Source: JAMXLG01 sp963765935 (GTDB taxonomy: Bacteria > Vulcanimicrobiota > Vulcanimicrobiia > Vulcanimicrobiales > Vulcanimicrobiaceae). Taken from it: 64,000 nucleotides of DNA. This document shows, piece by piece, positions 1-8,288 of this stretch (positions are counted from its first letter, which is position 1; every line of letters starts with the position of its first letter). Both the position numbers and the translations under genes were made by a program. Location: assembly GCA_963765935.1 (NCBI GenBank), contig CAVXXX010000001.1, positions 186,001 to 250,000 on the forward strand, given 5' to 3'. The notes beneath the pieces were generated by a model that made no database searches, was not told where the DNA came from, and saw only the letters and a list, made by a program, of their open reading frames with translations.

Positions 1-2
1 CG

Positions 3-425
3 ACGACGGCGAATGTGCCGGCATTCGATCGCGAGCCCGTCGTGGTTGACGGCATCGGTTTCGGATGCGTCCTCGTGCGACTCGATGTAATCCATGCAAT
101 GAAACCACCGTATTTCGCCGCTCACATCTTCTTGGAACCAAACGCGTCCCGCGTGCGAGTGTGTAACGAAGACTATCTCTTCTGTGCCCGTTTACGCTCG
201 ATGAACTACCGCGTCGTCCTTCATGCGGGCGTTCGATGCGGACATTACGATCGCGCAACCGGTGTCGTCTTTCCACAACGGTGGGAGGACGCAACAGTTA
301 CGAACGAAGTGAGGATGGCGGTCGTGCAAGATGGCGTGCAGCGTCTTGTGCCGGTTGCAGAAACCGGCATATCGCACGAAGCGCACGAGCGGGTAGAGCT
401 GACGTACGTGTGGCCCGGCGCTTAG
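3..425 (+). CDS. Glycosyltransferase family 2, C-terminal part (5' end outside window)
   Basis: The reading frame is open to the left edge of the window, so this is the end of a longer gene. The visible part resembles the C-terminal half of GT-A fold glycosyltransferases: a GIGFGCVLVR stretch, then an acidic NEDYLFC segment where these enzymes place the catalytic-base region, then a CGHYDR motif typical of the family. It would transfer a sugar from a nucleotide-activated donor, acceptor unknown. It is convergent with the last gene of the flagellar cluster and the two stop codons overlap. It may belong to the same surface or flagellar glycosylation function as the three transferases further on, but that is inference from location. 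Confidence 0.6.
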   Translation, partial: TTANVPAFDREPVVVDGIGFGCVLVRLDVIHAMKPPYFAAHIFLEPNASRVRVCNEDYLFCARLRSMNYRVVLHAGVRCGHYDRATGVVFPQRWEDATVTNEVRMAVVQDGVQRLVPVAETGISHEAHERVELTYVWPGA

Positions 426-820
426 CGCCGGCTATCGAAGAGCTTCGAACGTGTGCGGCGTTCGGCGCCCGCGATCGAACGGGCGTAGCCTTTCCACCGC
501 GAGAGTTGACGCAGCCGCTCACCGATGTCGTCGTGAATCTGCTGGAGCGCGTCCATACGTTCCTGACGATAGGCATAAATCTGCTGCAATCGCGCAAAGA
601 CCGCTTTGTCGAATTCCGCCGTGCGGTAGGGCGTTGCATCGCCCATCGCGTTTTGAACCGAATGCGTTACACGGCGCGAATCGGCGAGCGCAGCACCGAG
701 ACGATCCCAATTCCGTTCGGTAATCGACGCGTCGATTTCCACGCAGAGCCGTTCGAGCTCGCAAATATCCTGCGCGACGGCTTCTAGCGCCGTTTGCCCC
801 ACGTTAGCCGACGGCTGCAA
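422..820 (-). CDS. FliT-like flagellar chaperone/hypothetical (132 aa)
   Basis: This is a short, charged, almost wholly helical protein without signal peptide or membrane segment. It is the last gene of the flaG-fliD-fliS run and overlaps the end of fliS by 17 bases, which indicates translational coupling. In many bacteria the gene after fliS encodes FliT, the export chaperone for the filament cap FliD. Length and heptad-like composition fit, but no diagnostic motif was recognised, so the FliT name rests mainly on position. Its presumed client FliD is disrupted in this sequence. Confidence 0.55.
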   Translation of the reverse strand: MQPSANVGQTALEAVAQDICELERLCVEIDASITERNWDRLGAALADSRRVTHSVQNAMGDATPYRTAEFDKAVFARLQQIYAYRQERMDALQQIHDDIGERLRQLSRWKGYARSIAGAERRTRSKLFDSRR

Positions 821-1244
821 ACGTGGATCCTCCGCTCTGCGCCGTGCGCTGCGCGTTCTTCATTGTTTTGAATTGCGCGACCGCGGTGTTCCAGGTATCG
901 CGGTAGTCGCGGAAATACGGTAGGAGGCGTTCGACCCGCGCCGCGTCTTTCTGCATGTTCGCCATCACGAGTTCGTGATGCCAGAATTCGTAGACCCGGA
1001 AGAGATTCTTCGAAAGCTCTCCGCCGATCTCCATGTCGAGCGAGCCCATGAGCAAACTGCATGCGCGTTGTGCCCGCAGCAGCGCTTTGTGGATCCCCGT
1101 GATGTCGTCGCGGTCGTTCGTCAGTTTCTCGTGCGCTTGTTGCGCGGCGATGATGAGAACGTCGAAGATTTTTACGATCAAATCTTCCTTCGACGCCGTC
1201 GCGATCGAGGTTTCGAGATACTTCTGTTCGGCCGATGCCTTCAT
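804..1244 (-). CDS. fliS: FliS, flagellin export chaperone
   Basis: FliS binds the disordered C-terminus of flagellin in the cytoplasm, stops premature polymerisation and hands it to the export gate. The protein is 146 aa, slightly longer than usual. The N-terminus has the KYLETSIATASKEDLIVKIFD pattern of a FliS four-helix bundle, followed by a helix with HKALLRAQ and the GELSKNLFRVYEFWHHEL segment that is characteristic of the family. It lies nine bases after fliD and overlaps the FliT-like gene. In firmicutes FliS can also antagonise FliW; fliW is present in this window, so that link is possible here. Confidence 0.93.
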   Translation of the reverse strand: MKASAEQKYLETSIATASKEDLIVKIFDVLIIAAQQAHEKLTNDRDDITGIHKALLRAQRACSLLMGSLDMEIGGELSKNLFRVYEFWHHELVMANMQKDAARVERLLPYFRDYRDTWNTAVAQFKTMKNAQRTAQSGGSTFAAVG

Positions 1245-1252
1245 GACTGTTT

Positions 1253-2305
1253 TTAGCCGCCGTTACCCTTAAAGAAGCCTGACAGTTGAGACTGCAGCGA
1301 TTGATAGACAGCCAGCTGACCTTCGGTCGCCGTGAACTCCTGGCGGAGTTGGTCGGCTTGCATGTTCGCGCTGTCCGTTATTTGTTGTATTCGGTCGGTC
1401 AGCGTCGCGATTTGATCGTTGTTCGTATTCTCGAAGCCTTGAATGATCGCGGTCCCGCCGCTCGGCAGCGTCCCTACAACGCCGTTTTGCAACAGCGAAG
1501 GCAGTCCCGTAACCTGGCCAAGGTAATTGCCCAAGTTGTTGGAGATGCTGTTCGCGCCTTGGAAGATTTGCTGCACTTGCGATGCATTTGCAGCCAGTGC
1601 AGCGGTCAACTTCGATACGTCGAGCGCCTGGAACGTGCCGTCCGTACCTTGCAACTGCTGCGTGTTCACCGGCTGTTGCGACGAGGTCTGCGCGCCGTTC
1701 GCCGCGGTGGACAATGTCGTAAACGAGTCCGTCAATTGTAAGCCGATCGCGGAGAGAGAATTGTATCCCCCCGTCGAGTTCCCAAAGAATCCGGTAACAA
1801 GGCTCGTCAACTGATCCTTGACGTTTTGTATCTCACTGTTCCACAGCACGCCGCCGCCGACCGATGCAGAGGAGCCCGGCGTGGTCGTGGACCCGACTTG
1901 GGGCGTGATGACCGCCGGGGCGATCGTTGCGTTATTGATCTCGGTGATTGCCGCGTTATATGCCGAAACGAACGTATTGAGCGCACTGACGAGCTTCGAG
2001 TTATCCGATGATACGCTGATCGTATACGGACTCGTGAAGCTGCCGAGATTCAACTGCACGCCTGGAATCGCGGTCGTGACTTGATTCGAGTTGCTGTAAT
2101 ACGTTTGCGACGTGCCCGAGGGCCCTTGAACGGTGACCGACGCTTGATTGCCAACGACAGTTGTCGCGCCGCTCCCGCTCGTCAAGCCCGCTGCACTCAA
2201 GAAATTGCTCGTATCACCGGCCGCACCGACGACGATATTTTGCGGGCCGGTCGCCGTCGCCGTTAACGTGATCTTGTTCGTCGTTGCATCGTAACTCGCG
2301 ATCAC
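1253..2305 (-). CDS. fliD: FliD C-terminal fragment (frame open to about 2536)
   Basis: This is the downstream part of the broken fliD gene. The listed start is a GTG, but the same frame stays open upstream to a stop at 2537-2539. That extension is clearly FliD sequence: a VTINGV segment followed by SVIARINSSNAG, the repeat motif seen in filament cap and flagellin proteins. The C-terminus (about 60 residues with EFTATEGQL and a final SGFFKGN) is a normal FliD_C end. Whether this part is translated separately is unknown; no clear ribosome-binding site was found. Confidence 0.8.
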   Translation of the reverse strand: MIASYDATTNKITLTATATGPQNIVVGAAGDTSNFLSAAGLTSGSGATTVVGNQASVTVQGPSGTSQTYYSNSNQVTTAIPGVQLNLGSFTSPYTISVSSDNSKLVSALNTFVSAYNAAITEINNATIAPAVITPQVGSTTTPGSSASVGGGVLWNSEIQNVKDQLTSLVTGFFGNSTGGYNSLSAIGLQLTDSFTTLSTAANGAQTSSQQPVNTQQLQGTDGTFQALDVSKLTAALAANASQVQQIFQGANSISNNLGNYLGQVTGLPSLLQNGVVGTLPSGGTAIIQGFENTNNDQIATLTDRIQQITDSANMQADQLRQEFTATEGQLAVYQSLQSQLSGFFKGNGG

Positions 2306-2741
2306 GCCTGCGTTGCTCGAATTGATGCGAGCGATGACGGATGCTGTGTTATCTCCCGAGGCAGAGATGTTGATGTGTACGCCATTGATGGTGACGAAAC
2401 CGGACGTTACGGCCGTTTTATAACCGGCGTTCGTCGAGCTGTTGAACGCAGCGGCCTGGTTAATGCCGCCGATGTCCGACGTGCTCGTGATCGTTCCGCT
2501 TGTCGCGCTGTTATTCAGTTGTGCACTGGATAAGCTTCAGTACGTCAAGCAAATTGCCGGAGTCGCCGGGGCATCCTAATGTAAGCGGCTTGTCGGTTGA
2601 AGACAGCAAATGTTACTTCGCCGGTCTCTGCATTGTAGCTCGCAGTAAAGCCGGGGTCAATCCCGTATGTCATGGACCTGCTGCTTTGAGCTTCGTCAAA
2701 ATGCAGTTAACGGAATCGACATTGACGTTATATGAGAATGG

Positions 2742-3242
2742 TCAGCCTTGAATCGGATCAGAACCATTTCCGGTCGAGCTATTTCCGTTTGACGGAGTGA
2801 TTGCCGCGTATGACTGCGCCAACGGCTTATTTACCGAATTGTTATCATTGATCGAATGCCCGGCCGCCGGGTTATTCGTGATCGTCGTTGCCGTGCCTTG
2901 GGTCTGCGCGGTCACGGTGTACGTGCCGGCGACCGGCGTCGCGCCGCTGATCGCGCTCGCGCTGCCCTCCGTGGTGTCGCTCGATGTCGCAAGCCATGTA
3001 TTGAAAATCAATGGATCCGAAAGCGCGCCAAGCGAATTCTGCACGCAGTTCAACATATTGTTGATCTTGATCAACTCGGTATTCGCAGCGTTGAGCGTGG
3101 TGATCTGCGAATTGAGCGAGACATTCTGCGAGAGCGTCATCGACGTCAGCTTTTGAATGATCGCATTATAGTCGATACCCGACGCAATGCCGGGGAAAGA
3201 AACCGGCGCGACGTTGGTTCCCGGGACTGAACTCGAGGACAC
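2742..3242 (-). CDS. fliD: FliD N-terminal fragment (166 aa)
   Basis: This is the intact 5' part of the broken fliD gene. Residues from about 13 carry the conserved FliD_N domain, including the GIASGIDYNAIIQKL helix and the helical segment that ends in ALSDPLIF. The frame ends with PIQG and an in-frame TGA. The codons after the stop still translate to FliD-like sequence in the same frame, so the stop looks like a point mutation rather than a natural end. Translated alone it would lack the C-terminal oligomerisation helices and could not form a cap. Confidence 0.8.
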   Translation of the reverse strand: MSSSSVPGTNVAPVSFPGIASGIDYNAIIQKLTSMTLSQNVSLNSQITTLNAANTELIKINNMLNCVQNSLGALSDPLIFNTWLATSSDTTEGSASAISGATPVAGTYTVTAQTQGTATTITNNPAAGHSINDNNSVNKPLAQSYAAITPSNGNSSTGNGSDPIQG

Positions 3243-3257
3243 GATTGCTCCTTGCTG

Positions 3258-3620
3258 CTACGCGTTCTTGTCGAACGTGACGCCGGAATGTTGATCGAAG
3301 AATTGCGCGAGGCCGAGCAGCAGTTCAGGCGGAAACTGCGCCACTTCTTTGCCGGTCTTCGGATCGGTGAAGACCGTTACGACGTCTTTGCCTTCAACGC
3401 GATAGGAAACGTTCAACTGACTCGGCTGCGAGATCGCGCCACCGAATAGCTTTGCAATAGCGGGAGCAATGCCGTCGTGCGAATCGTCGTTCGTCGGCAC
3501 TTGTGGCTGGGAAACAGGAACAGCGCCTTGCGAACTTGCAGGCGCCGGCGTGGGTGCCGAGGACGGCTGCGTTGTGTTTGCAGCTGTTCCGTCAACGGCA
3601 GGAGCCGCTTGAACTTCCAT
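3258..3620 (-). CDS. flaG: FlaG family flagellar protein
   Basis: The first half is a low-complexity Ala/Pro/Ser/Gln tail and the second half is a compact FlaG domain with the pattern LNVSYRVEGKDVVTVF, DPKTGKEVAQFPPELLL and a closing helix. FlaG proteins sit next to fliD in many bacteria and affect filament length, although their mechanism is not settled. The start is supported by an AGGAG-type site just upstream. It is the first gene of the late flagellar group flaG-fliD-fliS-fliT and follows the sigma28-like promoter at 3656-3683. Confidence 0.88.
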   Translation of the reverse strand: MEVQAAPAVDGTAANTTQPSSAPTPAPASSQGAVPVSQPQVPTNDDSHDGIAPAIAKLFGGAISQPSQLNVSYRVEGKDVVTVFTDPKTGKEVAQFPPELLLGLAQFFDQHSGVTFDKNA

Positions 3621-3655
3621 GTGCGCTCGATCTCCTTCGGATCCGTCTCATCTTT

Positions 3656-3683
3656 AAATCGGCGCATTTTCCGTAGCAGTTTA
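3656..3683 (-). promoter_or_regulatory. Sigma28 (FliA)-like promoter of flaG-fliD-fliS
   Basis: On the minus strand TAAACTGC (3683-3676) is followed after 12 bases by GCCGATTT (3663-3656). The known FliA consensus is TAAAGTTT, 11 bases, GCCGATAA. The element ends 35 bases before the flaG ATG, leaving a short leader with the ribosome-binding site. The same spacing of 12 is seen in the element before the flagellin gene, which supports both. No fliA gene is in the window. Confidence 0.6.
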
Positions 3684-3711
3684 GCGCTGCTTACCGATCG
3701 TAGCCGTGAAC

Positions 3712-5661
3712 TTAGGGGACGAGCACTCCGGACGCCTGGCCATAGGCGGTAACGGCGGCTAGCAAACCGCCTTGCACGGAGGCGCTTGACGCCGCAGCAA
3801 CCCGGAAGCGCTCTGCATCGAGGGGACGGCGATTCCATGCCTTCATGAACCCAGCTTCGATGGACGCGAGGTCCATCGGGTCGACGGTTTCGACGAGTTC
3901 GCCCCAGATTTCGGCTGCATATCCCGCCTTCGGGGCAACAACCGCTGCGCCATGGGCCATTCCGCGCCCGAGCCGTTCAAGGCCCCGTGCCGCCGAGCCG
4001 ATGTCGGCGACGACGCGTGCGCGAGCGTAGATGCCCTCGAGCTCGGCTTCGTTCAGGCCGGCGTCGCGCAACAGCACGGCGTTCGGACCGGCCGCTTCGG
4101 TGACATAGCGGAAATACTCGATGTTTTGAACGGGGCCGAGGAGCACGAGCGGAAGCCCGACGCGCCCGGACGCGCGGATCGCGAAGAGCTGATTCGCGGT
4201 CGGCTCGAGCGGCGCGTGCATCAAGATGTACTCCGAAGGTCCGACGAGAGCTCCGATATTGCCCGACGGCGTAACGGCGGAGACGACGGGTTGCGTAACG
4301 ATGGTCTGGCCCCGGTATCCGAACCGTTCACGTAAGAATGCTTCTTCGGCAGGCGACGTCACGAGCGCGACGGCGGCCCGCAGCATAAGGACGTTGGTCG
4401 CGTCATCATAGAGCGTCCCGGCCGTGAGATTCGAAATTCTTCGCCGCGCAAACGCCCAGTAGTATTCCTCGAGCGTGTCGGGATCGACCGCACCGCGCGG
4501 GATCGCAAGCGCGCCATGTGCGCCTATGACCGCTTCTTCATTGCGGTCGTCGGCGTAGGGTGTAACGACGACCGGAACGCGCGCCGCTTCCGCGTCGCGC
4601 AAGAGCGCGACGAGCCCCGCTCCGTGACGTAGCCCGAAAACGTGAATGACGTCCGTCGCAGCGACATCAACCTGCTGCGCCGGTGAAATGCGCGCGTCGA
4701 ATCCTTCCGCTCGGAGTGCCGCGGCGAGTGCATGCGCGGCGTCCGTGTCGGCATCCGGAAACTTCTCGCCGTCGTCACGAACAACGAGCGCGATCGCGCC
4801 GGAAGACCCGCCCGCGGGCGTCGACGACCGTATCGACGACGGCGAGACTTCAAGCATGCGATGCGGAACGCCAAATGTGCGAGCTACCGGGGCGTCTTCC
4901 GGATCGAACGAAACGGTGACATCCGCGGGAATCGGCTCCGCGACGATCACGCTGTGCTCATCGCCTTGCGCTTCTGCTTCGAAGACGCTGAACGCGGCGG
5001 ATTGCGCGAGTTCACGCGGGCCGACGTAGCAGTCGTATTCACACGAGCGATCGAGCGCGACCGACGTGATTGCGCCGAACCAGCGCCGTGAAAGTTCAGT
5101 GTGGTCTACGGCGCATTCGCGCGTAACACTCGAGAGCACCGAGAGCAGATTCCCCGCGTTTGGCCCCGCAATTGCGACGCTTCGGTTGCGCGCGAAGCGC
5201 TGCGCGTACACGCCGGGTGCGAGCGTCTTGAACACCTCGCGATACGGGGCAGCACCGTAGAAACCGGCTCGACGCACATCGTCGAACGTTTGGCGCGCAT
5301 CATTCTTGAAGATGCGAACTTCTTCTTGATTGAAGAACCGGCCGGTTGCGAGACTGCGAAGCCACGGCAAGAGCCGTTCTTCGACCTCGCGCAACCGAGG
5401 CGCGCTCATCTCGCGAAAAACGAGTGGCCACGAAATCGGCGGATTCTCGCGCGTGAGCAGCATCAATCCCTCGACGCGCAACATCGGCACGACGATCCAT
5501 TCGCCGTTGTGCTCGAAGGCGAGATCGAGCAGCGCTTCGCGACGCTGCGAATACGTGGGTTCGATGCGTGCGGTAGCGAGATGTTCGCCGCGCACGAGCG
5601 ACGCGAATCGCTCGCGGTCGAGCGCCGGCCAGAGCATCCGGTGCATGTCGTAGAAACTCAC
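3712..5661 (-). CDS. Large protein with C-terminal GT-B-type glycosyltransferase region (649 aa)
   Basis: The N-terminal 270 residues are not recognised. From about residue 290 the sequence looks like a GT-B fold transferase of the GT4 kind: two Rossmann-like halves, the second with a nucleotide-sugar-binding stretch around RGLERLGRGMAHGAAVVAPKAG where GT4 enzymes place their EX7E region. Here the acidic pair is poorly conserved, so activity is uncertain. The ATG overlaps the stop of the upstream transferase (ATGA). It is the third of three consecutive glycosyltransferase genes between flagellin and flaG. Modification of flagellin is the most economical role, inferred from position. Confidence 0.6.
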   Translation of the reverse strand: MSFYDMHRMLWPALDRERFASLVRGEHLATARIEPTYSQRREALLDLAFEHNGEWIVVPMLRVEGLMLLTRENPPISWPLVFREMSAPRLREVEERLLPWLRSLATGRFFNQEEVRIFKNDARQTFDDVRRAGFYGAAPYREVFKTLAPGVYAQRFARNRSVAIAGPNAGNLLSVLSSVTRECAVDHTELSRRWFGAITSVALDRSCEYDCYVGPRELAQSAAFSVFEAEAQGDEHSVIVAEPIPADVTVSFDPEDAPVARTFGVPHRMLEVSPSSIRSSTPAGGSSGAIALVVRDDGEKFPDADTDAAHALAAALRAEGFDARISPAQQVDVAATDVIHVFGLRHGAGLVALLRDAEAARVPVVVTPYADDRNEEAVIGAHGALAIPRGAVDPDTLEEYYWAFARRRISNLTAGTLYDDATNVLMLRAAVALVTSPAEEAFLRERFGYRGQTIVTQPVVSAVTPSGNIGALVGPSEYILMHAPLEPTANQLFAIRASGRVGLPLVLLGPVQNIEYFRYVTEAAGPNAVLLRDAGLNEAELEGIYARARVVADIGSAARGLERLGRGMAHGAAVVAPKAGYAAEIWGELVETVDPMDLASIEAGFMKAWNRRPLDAERFRVAAASSASVQGGLLAAVTAYGQASGVLVP

Positions 5662-8282
5662 GCCTTCACGCCTTCCAACAAGCGGCGCAAGCCACTCGGG
5701 CTACGATCTTCTATTTCGTGCGCATCGAGCAACACGCGCGCGGAGATATTCGCGCGCCATGCATCGAGGTCGTCCTCGTCGCTAATGGCAATATCCGCGC
5801 TGCGCGCTTCCGGAATCTTCAGCTTCTCGAGCAAGCGGAGCACGCGACTCACGATTGTCTCGGCCGCCGGATCGCCTTGCGTACCGATCATCAACGTCAC
5901 GGGCGAGTCGGCGTTAAATGCCTGCAGAAATCGCCGCACGAACTCCGCGGTCTTCGTCCATCCCTCTTCGTCATGCACGGCAGCCAGAAAGACGAAATCA
6001 TTCGCCGGCATGACCGATAGGCTCGCTGCGTCCGCCGAGCTTTCGTTGCGAGTGTCCGGAAGCGGCGCGTAATGCCGATTGCGATCGAATCCGCCGACGA
6101 TGCCGCGACGCGGATCGTATCCATTGGTGGGATATGCCGGCAGATAGCCCCACTTCTCGGCGAACTTAGACCAGTTTGCCTGCATCGTCGCCATGTAGTC
6201 GACCTTGTTCGCGATAAACGACTGACTACCGAAGTGATGGATGAAACTATCGTCGCAGACGTATATGTGATATCCCGCCGCGCGCACCCGCATGCAGATG
6301 TCGTCGTCCTCGAAGTTCCCGACCGCAAATCGTTCGTCGAAGCCGCCGACTTCATCGATAACCGTTCGCGACATGCACAAGCAAAATCCAATCGCACGAT
6401 CGGTCAAAAAGCCGCGGCCCGCGAATCGCTCGCGCCGCTGGGCCGCGTACGTGGCCATCTCTTCGAGCGACGCGTATTCGGCGTCGACCACTTCCTGATC
6501 GCCGACGATTTTGTTGCTTCGTGGCGCCGTCACACCGAGATTCGGAATGCGTTCGAACGGTTCGAGCAACGCATCGAGCCAGCCATCGGTCACGACAACG
6601 TCGTTGTTGAGAACGACGACGTAGTCGCCTCGTGCCCGTGCTATTCCGTCATTGTTACCGCCGCCGAAGCCGCGGTTCGTCTTGTTGTAGATGACGCGCA
6701 CGTGCGGATCGTCGATCTGCGCGAGCATCTCTAGAGTGTCGGGACCCGAGCCGTTGTCGACGACGATCACTTCGTACGGTTCGCGCGTATGTTGAGCGAT
6801 CGACGCGAGCGCGAGTTTGGTGAATTGCGGCGCGTTCCAGCTCAGCGTGACGATTGAGACGAGCCCGCGCGGCTTCTGCTTCGGCACGAAATACGGCTCG
6901 AGCGCTTGCGGATCGGGATCGGAGAGAGTCGCTAACGTGCGCCCATGTACCCGTTCGAAACTTGCGTCCTCGGCAACCGCGCCCACTGACGCGATCGCCC
7001 GGCCGGCACCGCGGGTTCCGAAGCCCTCGGGGAGTACGCGCAAGAGGAGATCGGCGATCGACCCGTCGAGCGTGTCGAAACGTTCCAGTTGAACGTGCGC
7101 CGGAATCGCGTGCAGTGCAAGAATAACGCAGCGACCATCCGCCGCCAGCGTTCCGACGTTCTCATCGATTGGGAGCTCGGGTGAATACGTTGCCGCGACC
7201 GCGGTGGGTGTCGATGCGACTTGCCGGAACAGTTCGTCGAGCCATCGCGGTTCGAGCTTCGTGTCGCCGCGAACGAATGCAAGGTGCCGAACGCCTCGAA
7301 CGCGCATCGCTTCGCGCGCCGTTTCGAGCGCATCGTCGCCGATTGCCCAGAAGACGCGGTGAAACGGAAGTTCCGTATTGCGGAGCTGGGCTTCGAATGC
7401 GTCCCGCCCGCACGGTGGTTCGACCGAATGAGCCACGACGGTAACCGGTGGAATCGGCATAACAAGCGGCGTCGTCAGCGTTCGCGAGGTTCGGAATGGA
7501 TGACGAAGCAGTGCGCGCGGAATGTTCTTCTCTACACCATCGTAGTAGAGCGTTCCGCTCCAACGGCGCTGTAGCAGTTCCGTGTTCCATGCCGCGCGCC
7601 GAAAGCGCTGAATGCCCGACTGCGATTCGAAGTGATACAGCACGGCATCGCCCGCATAAACGATGCGCATGCCTTCGCGGCGAACCTTCAGGCAGTAATC
7701 GACATCTTCGTAACCGTTCCAATACGCCTCGTCGAGACCGCCGAGTTTTTCATAGATGGCCCGCGGCGTCAGCAAACATGCTCCCGTCACAACTTGCATG
7801 TCCTGTGAGCGCACGACGTCTGGATCGGTGAACGGCACTTGGAAATTGTGGTGGTACGGCGTGCCTTCGGGCATGCCGAAGGGATTGCCGGCAACAACGA
7901 CGCCGCCGTGCTGGCACGTACGATCGGGATACAATAAACGCGCGCCGACGGCGCCGACATTCGGCCGGCGCGCATGCGCGAGCATCGCGCTCAACCAGCC
8001 TTTCCACGGTTCCGTGTCGTTGTTGAGCAGAACGAGGAATTCGCCCTTGGCTACATGCGCAGCCTGATTGTTTGCCGCCGCAAATCCGAGATTCTTTTCA
8101 TTGCGGATGAGGCGGATCCATGGAAATTCGGCAAGCACCGCGGCAGTATGATCGCTGGAGGCATTATCAACGACGATGACCTCGCCCGTACCCGCATCTT
8201 TAATTGATTCCGGCAGTGTCTCGAGACAACGTTTGGTTAGATCGGCCTTATTGAAGACCGGAATGATAATCGAATAGTCCAC
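5658..8282 (-). CDS. Multidomain glycosyltransferase with two GT2 domains (874 aa)
   Basis: Two complete GT-A (family 2) domains are visible. The first starts at residue 3 (SIIIPVFNKADL), with VIVVDNASSD and the LLNNDTEP metal-binding region, and ends in an EDVDYCLKVRREG segment. The second starts near residue 475 (SIVTLSWNAPQFT), with VIVVDNGSG, VLNNDVVV and FEDDDICMRVRAAG. The stretch between them (about 270-470) looks like a degenerate third GT2 domain, and the last 115 residues are an unrecognised tail. Tandem GT2 proteins usually build short glycans or polymers. The start is GTG. It sits six bases after the preceding TPR-transferase and overlaps the next one, so the three are surely co-transcribed. 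Confidence 0.82.
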   Translation of the reverse strand: MDYSIIIPVFNKADLTKRCLETLPESIKDAGTGEVIVVDNASSDHTAAVLAEFPWIRLIRNEKNLGFAAANNQAAHVAKGEFLVLLNNDTEPWKGWLSAMLAHARRPNVGAVGARLLYPDRTCQHGGVVVAGNPFGMPEGTPYHHNFQVPFTDPDVVRSQDMQVVTGACLLTPRAIYEKLGGLDEAYWNGYEDVDYCLKVRREGMRIVYAGDAVLYHFESQSGIQRFRRAAWNTELLQRRWSGTLYYDGVEKNIPRALLRHPFRTSRTLTTPLVMPIPPVTVVAHSVEPPCGRDAFEAQLRNTELPFHRVFWAIGDDALETAREAMRVRGVRHLAFVRGDTKLEPRWLDELFRQVASTPTAVAATYSPELPIDENVGTLAADGRCVILALHAIPAHVQLERFDTLDGSIADLLLRVLPEGFGTRGAGRAIASVGAVAEDASFERVHGRTLATLSDPDPQALEPYFVPKQKPRGLVSIVTLSWNAPQFTKLALASIAQHTREPYEVIVVDNGSGPDTLEMLAQIDDPHVRVIYNKTNRGFGGGNNDGIARARGDYVVVLNNDVVVTDGWLDALLEPFERIPNLGVTAPRSNKIVGDQEVVDAEYASLEEMATYAAQRRERFAGRGFLTDRAIGFCLCMSRTVIDEVGGFDERFAVGNFEDDDICMRVRAAGYHIYVCDDSFIHHFGSQSFIANKVDYMATMQANWSKFAEKWGYLPAYPTNGYDPRRGIVGGFDRNRHYAPLPDTRNESSADAASLSVMPANDFVFLAAVHDEEGWTKTAEFVRRFLQAFNADSPVTLMIGTQGDPAAETIVSRVLRLLEKLKIPEARSADIAISDEDDLDAWRANISARVLLDAHEIEDRSPSGLRRLLEGVKA

Positions 8283-8288
8283 GAAAAC

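Larger units (their letters stand above)
1253..3242 (-). pseudogene. fliD: fliD, filament cap gene broken by a stop and three frameshifts
   Basis: FliD caps the filament and helps flagellin subunits fold at the tip. Both ends of the family are intact: an N-terminal FliD_N segment (VSFPGIASGIDYNAIIQKL) and a C-terminal FliD_C segment ending in a coiled-coil region. Between them, reading on the minus strand, a TGA at 2742-2744 interrupts the frame. FliD-like sequence then continues through frame changes near 2665-2680, 2600-2612 and 2530-2540. The recovered pieces (VNVDSVNCILTKL, GIDPGFTASYNAETGEVTF, SSTDKPLTLGCPGDSG, SSAQLNNSATSGT) join into a normal FliD core of roughly 660 aa. All lesions sit in about 210 bases. 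Either the gene is recently inactivated or the assembly has local errors; the rest of the operon is intact. Confidence 0.85.

Noticed and set aside
2530..2744. Programmed frameshifting as the explanation for fliD
   Set aside because: Three shifts and a stop within 210 bases, without slippery heptamers, cannot be a programmed event.
5101..6072. A 323-codon plus-strand frame opposite two glycosyltransferases
   Set aside because: Spans two recognised minus-strand genes and is Arg/Ser-rich without motifs.
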